This document shows, in pieces, positions 38,911 to 42,793 of a stretch of 42,793 nt of DNA. Origin of the DNA: Rhodobacterales bacterium. GTDB lineage: Bacteria > Pseudomonadota > Alphaproteobacteria > Rhodobacterales > Rhodobacteraceae. The notes under the pieces are model-generated. The model was given only the letters and a program-made list of their open reading frames with translations, was not told the DNA's origin and did not search any database. Made by a program: the position numbers and the translations under genes. Location of the stretch: contig PDSA01000007.1 in the NCBI GenBank assembly GCA_002748285.1, positions 1-42,793 of the forward strand, in the 5' to 3' direction. How positions within the stretch are numbered: the stretch's first letter is position 1; every line of letters begins with the position of its first letter.

Positions 38911-39204
38911 ATGCCCCACATCCTGCTCACCGGTTATATAGATGTGCCGCCCGGGCGGCTGGCGCAGGTGAATGCCGCCCTGCCCGCCCATATCGCCCTG
39001 ACCCGGGCCGAGCCGGGCTGTCTGGCCTTTGATGTTACCCCCGATGCCGAAATTGCCGGGCGGTTCAATGTGGCCGAACGCTTTGCCAGCCGGGCGGATT
39101 TCGAGGCGCATCAGCTGCGCACCCAAGGCTCGGATTGGGCCAGGATCACAGCCGGCATTGCTCGCCATTATCAAATCGCTGAAATAGAGCCCAAAGCCCC
39201 TTGA
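38911..39204 (+). CDS. ABM-fold (YgiN-like) monooxygenase family protein
   Basis: The 97-residue product matches the antibiotic biosynthesis monooxygenase/quinol monooxygenase fold: ILLTGYIDVPPGRLAQVNAAL, LTRAEPGCLAFDVTPD, RFNVAERFASRADFEAHQ. Family members act on quinones or other aromatic substrates, or have unknown roles. The ATG at 38911 follows the mnmA stop by two bases, so it is probably translated from the same message. There is no IsdG-type N/W/H triad. Confidence 0.8.
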   Translation: MPHILLTGYIDVPPGRLAQVNAALPAHIALTRAEPGCLAFDVTPDAEIAGRFNVAERFASRADFEAHQLRTQGSDWARITAGIARHYQIAEIEPKAP

Positions 39205-39308
39205 TCTGGTGCCACCGCTCGGAAAGGGCGCACTGGCGCGGCTCATTTTTCCCAAGGATCTGATCAAGACGAACCCGGTGACCCCCATCTGTCCCCGGCC
39301 CACCCCGT

Positions 39309-40212
39309 TCATCGGGCCGGAGAACGCCTTGTGCGAAAGATCTCGCGCAGGGCTTTCACCAGCGAGATGGCCAGGCAACAAGCAGAAATCACAATATTTC
39401 TGGCATGACCCGCGACCTCCAGCGACAACTTTAGCGAATGGGCCCGCCCGGCCATTCTCGCAGCCCGTGTCGCAAGAAACCACCGGGCGCGTGAGAACCC
39501 CGGGAAATAAGGCGCGTATTTCTGAAGTGTGCGTGTATAGGCTTTGGCAGCGGCACCTGTCGCAGTCGTCGTGGTTAACCCATCCGAGCCATCCCGATGC
39601 ACCACAACCCCCGGCACCGCTTCATACCATCCCGCGCTCTGTCTGAGAGCAAGCCGGATACACAGGCAAGTGTCCTCGTCAATCACAAGATCCGGATCCA
39701 GAGCGCCAACATCTGTAAACAAGCTGCGCTCAACCCAAAACCCCATACCAAGGCCGGCCAGTTTGGACTTGAGCGAGTCACTTGCGGCAATCACTCCACC
39801 GCGCGCCCGCTGCTGAATAATCCGTGGTTGTTCGCCTTGCTGGACAAGGGAAAAAGAACTGAAACCGTAGCGCGGCCTGGCCTCTGAGCAATACGCCTTG
39901 AGAACGCGCTCACAATATGTCTCAACCAGCTCATCATCGTCGTCGAGAAAAAAGACAATCTCACCACGGGCAACGGAAACCCCGTGGTTTCGAGCCGCCG
40001 AAGCCCCTTTCTGCCCCGGGTTTGACACCACAACAACCTGCTCGGCGAACGCCCCAAGCACATGCTGCGCGGCCACCTCTGATCCGTCATCCACGACAAT
40101 GATCTCCCCCCCCCTCGGCTTTGGCCCGTATTGCGGACGCAACCGCCCGCTTCAACTTCTCTGGTCGGTTGAACGTCGGAATAATAATCGAGTGAGTTAT
40201 GATGTCACGCAT
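39309..40212 (-). pseudogene. GT2 glycosyltransferase gene, frameshifted in a G9 run
   Basis: The gene encodes a family-2 glycosyltransferase. From an ATG at 40212 the frame gives MRDIITHSIIIPTFNRPEKL, a perfect GT2 start, and runs to a run of nine G (minus strand, 40114-40106). After the run the continuing protein EIIVVDDGSE, NPGQKGASAARNHG and IVFFLDDDDE (the metal-binding DxD) is in another frame, which stays open to 39309. With eight G the two parts would join as one protein of 300 residues. As written, the gene is off. Causes could be phase variation, decay or a sequencing error in the homopolymer. Confidence 0.85.
40106..40114. repeat. Homopolymer run of nine C (nine G on the gene strand)
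   Basis: The run lies at codons 33-35 of the GT2 gene, just before the conserved IIVVDDGS strand. One base fewer restores the frame. G runs of this length are prone to slippage. Confidence 0.95.
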
Positions 40213-40317
40213 TCCTGAATCCAACTGGTGGGGTCTTGATAATCAATCTCTCCGGCTGAAATAGCACAATGGGATGGGGAACCACCAGAGAATTACCGCC
40301 CTGCAGCACACCAGCCC

Positions 40318-40791
40318 TGCGGCCCCGCCCCCAATGACCGCCAGTAATACACCGAGGAAAAGCTGGACGTCCGGTGACGACAGGGGCGGAAACGGGCCCG
40401 CAGCTCACGATCACTCATGCCGGAGGCGCTGAGACCCGGCGAACGCTGGTCACTGGACTTTCTGTCCGACACGTTCAGAGCATCGCGCAGGTTCCGTGAA
40501 TGATGATAGCTACCGCGGGAAAACGCATTTATCAAAATCTTCAACGGCAGCCCGCGTGATGAATTACTGAACGAACAGGTGTTCGACGGTCTGGAAAATG
40601 CGCGGCGAAAGCTGGCGCTCTGGCGCGACGACGACAACATCAGGCCGCACGCATCGCTCGGTCATCAGCCCCCGCAGAAGCGCGCCGGGCGCTTGAGCAA
40701 TTTGAGAGCTCCGCGCCCAACGCGCTTGCCCAAACTGAACCCGAAGACTGTAGTCAAAAAACACCATTCTGATTGTATCTTTTGGCTATAA
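40318..40791 (+). mobile_element. Decayed IS3-family transposase (orfB) remnant
   Basis: Pieces of an IS3-family OrfB integrase can be read on the plus strand: YTEEKLDVR, stop, RQGRKRA near 40345-40400, then PGERWSLDFLSDTFRASRRFR near 40435-40500. After a missing core segment comes IFNGSPRDELLNEQVFDGLENARRKLALWRDDD-type sequence, ending RPHASLG near 40655. Internal stops, frame changes and the missing DDE core make it inactive. Related intact elements usually end near an ALEQFEGSAPGALAQTE-like tail, which is visible here in shifted form. Confidence 0.85.
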
Positions 40792-40804
40792 GCCTTTGAT
40801 TTTA

Positions 40805-40852
40805 CGCTGATGCTTCGTGGATTTGGGGATCAAAATCCACGAAGCATCAGCG
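40805..40852. repeat. Perfect 20-bp inverted repeat with 8-base loop
   Basis: The arm at 40805-40824 (beginning CGCTGATGCTTCG) is the exact reverse complement of 40833-40852. It lies just after the IS3 remnant. No T run follows on either strand, so it is not a standard terminator. It could be an insertion-element end structure, a recombination site or a strong RNA hairpin. Confidence 0.9.
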
Positions 40853-41076
40853 ATATGAAAACCAGACCCGTAAACTCTCTGTTATCAATGAGGGAACCTC
40901 GGGGGTAGGTCACGAAATACGGTGTTTATTAGGTCTTTACGGGCCGTGGCATGTTTTTGGCTCTGCCCCTCAACAGCCTGCCAGACGCTGCCTAGCTGCC
41001 TATATGCGTTTATGACTTCATTTTACCCCTGTCTGTTTATTGTTTTTTTGGGGGGTTGGTTTTGTTTTAAACGCAA
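40853..41076. other. AT-richer spacer, no gene seen
   Basis: No convincing coding frame. The stretch has long T and G runs near 41042-41056 and lower GC than the core genes around it. By position it would be the original downstream flank of a tRNA-fMet gene. Confidence 0.5.
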
Positions 41077-41097
41077 AACCCCGCCGATGGCGGGGTT
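41077..41097 (-). terminator. Intrinsic terminator of a lost tRNA-fMet gene
   Basis: AACCCCGCC (41077-41085) and GGCGGGGTT (41089-41097) form a 9-bp stem with loop GAT. On the minus strand it is followed by TTGCGTTT. It lies 15 bases after the tRNA-fMet 3' end described next, on the same strand, as expected for a tRNA terminator. Confidence 0.7.
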
Positions 41098-41111
41098 ATT
41101 GGCGGTAGATT

Positions 41112-41132
41112 TGGTTGCGGGGGCAGGATTTG
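41112..41132 (-). other. 3' end of tRNA-fMet (21 nt), probable attachment-site remnant
   Basis: On the minus strand the 21 bases end in CCCCCGCAACCA and begin inside the T arm (CAAATCCTGCC), matching the 3' end of alphaproteobacterial initiator tRNA, including CCA. The match stops abruptly at 41132, and the remaining tRNA body is absent. A short 3' fragment next to a native-looking terminator is the typical mark left where an element integrated into a tRNA gene. The comparison sequence is from memory. Confidence 0.65.
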
Positions 41133-41387
41133 TTCTTAACTTGCATCCCGAGCAAGTAAAGATGGTTGCGGGAGGGTGCTTACATCATAATTTACGCACC
41201 ACACCGGAACACAACGAACTGTCGATCCTTTCAGAATTGAGTAACAGGATTGGGTTGTTTCGCGTGGCCGCCTGATTGCAAACACACCGGCATAATATCT
41301 CCCTGCAGAACAGTGGCAGCCTCGTCGCTGGCCTGAGGTAGAAAAATTTCGGAAGTGGGTGTAGATTATGGTGATCGGCAAGCGTCC
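41133..41387. other. Unassigned accessory DNA beside the tRNA fragment
   Basis: I see no gene. A second copy of the start of the tRNA-derived sequence, TGGTTGCGGG, occurs at 41163-41172, 51 bases from the first. ACTTGC and GCAAGT near 41140-41157 form a small hairpin. Confidence 0.4.
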
Positions 41388-41519
41388 CGGCGGCACGAGA
41401 AATTCAAAGGGCTGCCCGGGCATACCTTCCGCCTGCACCTGAAAGAGACCGGGTGGCGCTACAATCATCGCGCTGCCGACAAGCCAAAACTGTTGCGACC
41501 ATACCTCCGTCAGCGACCT
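41388..41519 (+). mobile_element. IS1595-family transposase C-terminal remnant
   Basis: The frame reads HEKFKGLPGHTFRLHLKE and GWRYNHR, then LLRPYLRQRP. This matches the C-terminal end of ISXO2/IS1595-type transposases (pattern KFxG...FxLHLKExExRxNHR). The rest of the gene is absent, so it is a fragment. Confidence 0.75.
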
Positions 41520-41639
41520 TGGCCAAGGCTGCTGCCGGTGCGGTCGATTTCACGCAAGATGGCCAGAGGCTGAATGTCGATCATGGCGCAGGGTCTCCGT
41601 CAGCCCCCCCGGTTTTTCAAGAGGCGGGCAACACTGGCC

Positions 41640-42218
41640 GTTGGTCCATTGCTTAACTTTTTCTTTGGCGAGGTTGCGCAGAACGTCATGCAGCACGCCG
41701 CCATTCTTGATATATTCCAACTCAATGGCGGTATCTATCCGGCATTTGATCTGGATCCTTTTCACAGTTCCATCGGAACACGCAATGGTGCAGGGAAGAA
41801 ATGAAAGCGGCTTCAGTTCTTCCGATAAGCCTTCGATCGTGATGACCTCATCGCCCTTCAGGCCAAGGGTTTTGCGGTTTTCTCCGGGTGAAAATTCAAA
41901 CGGGATCACGCCCATACCCACCAGATTGGACCGATGGATGCGCTCAAAGCTCTCTGCAATCACGGCCCGGATGCCAAGAAGTGCTGTGCCCTTGGTCGCC
42001 CAGTCCCGCGACGATCCGGCGGGCCAGTCATAGGTTTCAGCCTCGGTGACCCGGACGTCTTGCCAGCGCGCATCGCCCTTGAGTACATCCGCGTATTTTT
42101 CCTGAAACATCTTACATGAGAGCACCGTGTCAGCAATTTCTCGGCTCGCTGGCCAGATGTCTTTGAGGTAGACGTTGCTTCCGTCCAGCGTCTGGCTGAT
42201 CGGACCTTTTGTCAGGTC
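41640..42218 (-). pseudogene. acnA: Aconitase (acnA) remnant with internal deletion
   Basis: The frame reads DLTKGPISQTLDGSNVYLKD, then ADTVLSCKMFQEKYADVLKG and AETYDWPA, then GSSRDWATKGTALLG, ERIHRSNLVGMGVIPFEF, KCRIDTAIELEYI and GGVLHDVLRNLA. All belong to the C-terminal third of AcnA, but about 130 residues are missing between TYDWPA and GSSRDWA (near 42020), in frame. The upstream two thirds are absent and replaced by IS3 orfA sequence. Downstream of RNLA (about 41667) the frame runs on into unrelated sequence. It cannot make an active aconitase. Confidence 0.88.
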
Positions 42219-42355
42219 GATGCTATCCTCCCCGCGTGGACCCGCAAGGACAATCCTGATGTTTTCTCTGCTGAGTAATACTTGCGAGTCTTGCGTTTGA
42301 TACTCCTGACCAGCTTGTCAGTGGCATCTTTCGATGTTCCGGATTTCTTATTCAT
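42219..42355 (-). mobile_element. IS3-family orfA N-terminal remnant fused to acnA
   Basis: From an ATG at 42355 the frame gives SKDATDKLVRSIKRKTRK and YYSAE. After a one-base shift it continues as IRIVLAGPRGEDSI, the N-terminal helix-turn-helix part of an IS3 OrfA. At GEDSI it joins DLTKG of acnA within one continuous frame. The rest of the IS is missing on this side. Confidence 0.8.
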
Positions 42356-42453
42356 CTTCGTGCCTTAATGGCTTCGATGAAACAGAAATCCTACGTTGTT
42401 CAAACCCCTATATCCGTCCGGTAGGCGCTGACGTCAGACAGCAGACACATTGC

Positions 42454-42595
42454 AAACACCTGCATTCCGCCCTTGGCGGCAAACCCCCAGCCGTGGTCTA
42501 TTGGCTGAAGAAGGATAAATTGCAAACCGATCAGCAGGAGCAAAAAGTAGCTTAACTTACGCCAAAACCTGTCCAACAAATGGGGAGTAGCTCAA
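42454..42595 (+). mobile_element. IS3-family orfB C-terminal end and IS terminus
   Basis: KHLHSALGGKPPAVVYWLKK and a stop at 42555 match the C-terminal end of an IS3-group transposase (HSALGGxPPAxVY). It is followed by TGTCCAACAAATGGGGAGTA (from about 42570), which looks like an IS3 terminal inverted repeat. Only this end is present. Confidence 0.7.
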
Positions 42596-42622
42596 ACTTC
42601 TAAAGGTCAAAAGGGAGGAAAC

Positions 42623-42793
42623 ATGGAACAGGTTACCAAAACTTTGAGAGACTACAGGGGGCGCCCCTCCCCTGCCCGCAGCGCAATGGCTGCGGGACTG
42701 ATTTTTGTCGCGTTTACTGTGCTTTATGCGCTGCACGAGCCCGGCACGCATTGGGGCTGGAAGAGCCTTTTACCAACGATCCTTGTCTTTGGT
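42623..42793 (+). CDS. Membrane protein, N-terminal part (runs off window)
   Basis: The ATG at 42623 has AAGGGAGG eight bases upstream. The 57 visible residues have a cytoplasmic-type start (MEQVTKTLRDYRGRPSPARS), one hydrophobic span (AMAAGLIFVAFTVLYALH) and then WGWKSLLPTILVFG, where a second span begins. The WGWKSLLPTI pattern is reminiscent of NhaC-type Na+/H+ antiporters and related permeases, but too little is present to name it. It is the first intact-looking gene after the remnant zone. Confidence 0.6.
   Translation, partial: MEQVTKTLRDYRGRPSPARSAMAAGLIFVAFTVLYALHEPGTHWGWKSLLPTILVFG

Noticed and set aside
40205..40414. 69-codon minus-strand frame upstream of the GT2 gene
   Set aside because: No ribosome site, no recognisable family, and it overlaps the IS3 remnant; probably chance.

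Overview
The window looks like chromosomal DNA of an alphaproteobacterium, most likely a marine member of the Rhodobacteraceae (Roseobacter group). Protein families, gene order and regulators all point there: ctrA next to sciP, a SUV3-like helicase with hslR, fdxA and carD, DUF1153, an IscU-like scaffold, a TRAP transporter, HutW/HutX and GC-rich codon use. No database search was possible, so the taxon is an inference.

Layout. 1-2.7 kb: the end of a nucleotide-sugar dehydrogenase gene, the periplasmic methionine sulfoxide repair pair msrP-msrQ, and nusB. 3.0-7.5 kb: group-2 capsule export and Kdo-linker genes (kpsS, a kpsD/wza-like lipoprotein, kpsC with a degenerate first half). 7.5-9.1 kb: ribD and nrdR. 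9.2-14.6 kb: yjbQ, then the minus-strand run TPR protein > helicase > hslR > fdxA > carD. 14.7-17.5 kb: SCP2-like protein, alpha/beta hydrolase, siroheme synthase cysG. 17.6-20 kb: a heme-use operon (hutW, hutX, IsdG/HmuQ-like monooxygenase) ending in a strong terminator. 20-25 kb: nnrU, dsbB, a YqaA/DedA protein and a complete TRAP transporter. 25.1-31.6 kb: tRNA-Leu(CAA), a sulfotransferase, gyrA, trmFO, gluQRS, hisI. 31.6-39.2 kb: an IscU-like gene with a shortened C-terminus, a small unannotated membrane-protein gene, recG, ligA (with a damaged BRCT domain), ctrA, sciP, mnmA and a monooxygenase-fold protein.

39.3-42.6 kb is an accessory scar zone. It holds a GT2 glycosyltransferase gene thrown out of frame at a run of nine G, a decayed IS3 transposase, a long perfect hairpin, and a 21-nt copy of the 3' end of tRNA-fMet next to a terminator (probable attachment-site remnant). 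These are followed by fragments of an IS1595 transposase, aconitase acnA with an internal deletion, IS3 orfA fused to acnA, and another IS3 orfB end. The window ends inside a new membrane-protein gene.

Most notable. Between recG and the IscU-like gene, on the minus strand, lies a complete transcription unit for a 40-residue single-span membrane protein. It has an alphaproteobacterial LexA box (GAAC-N7-GAAC), a CtrA-type TTAACCAT octamer, a perfect AGGAGG Shine-Dalgarno sequence, a structured 3' UTR and an intrinsic terminator. This is the design expected of an SOS-induced membrane peptide, comparable in concept to SidA of Caulobacter or TisB of E. coli, and it may be undescribed. A second theme is that several genes here (ligA, the IscU-like gene, kpsC, the acnA remnant) appear to have lost internal segments while keeping their frame.
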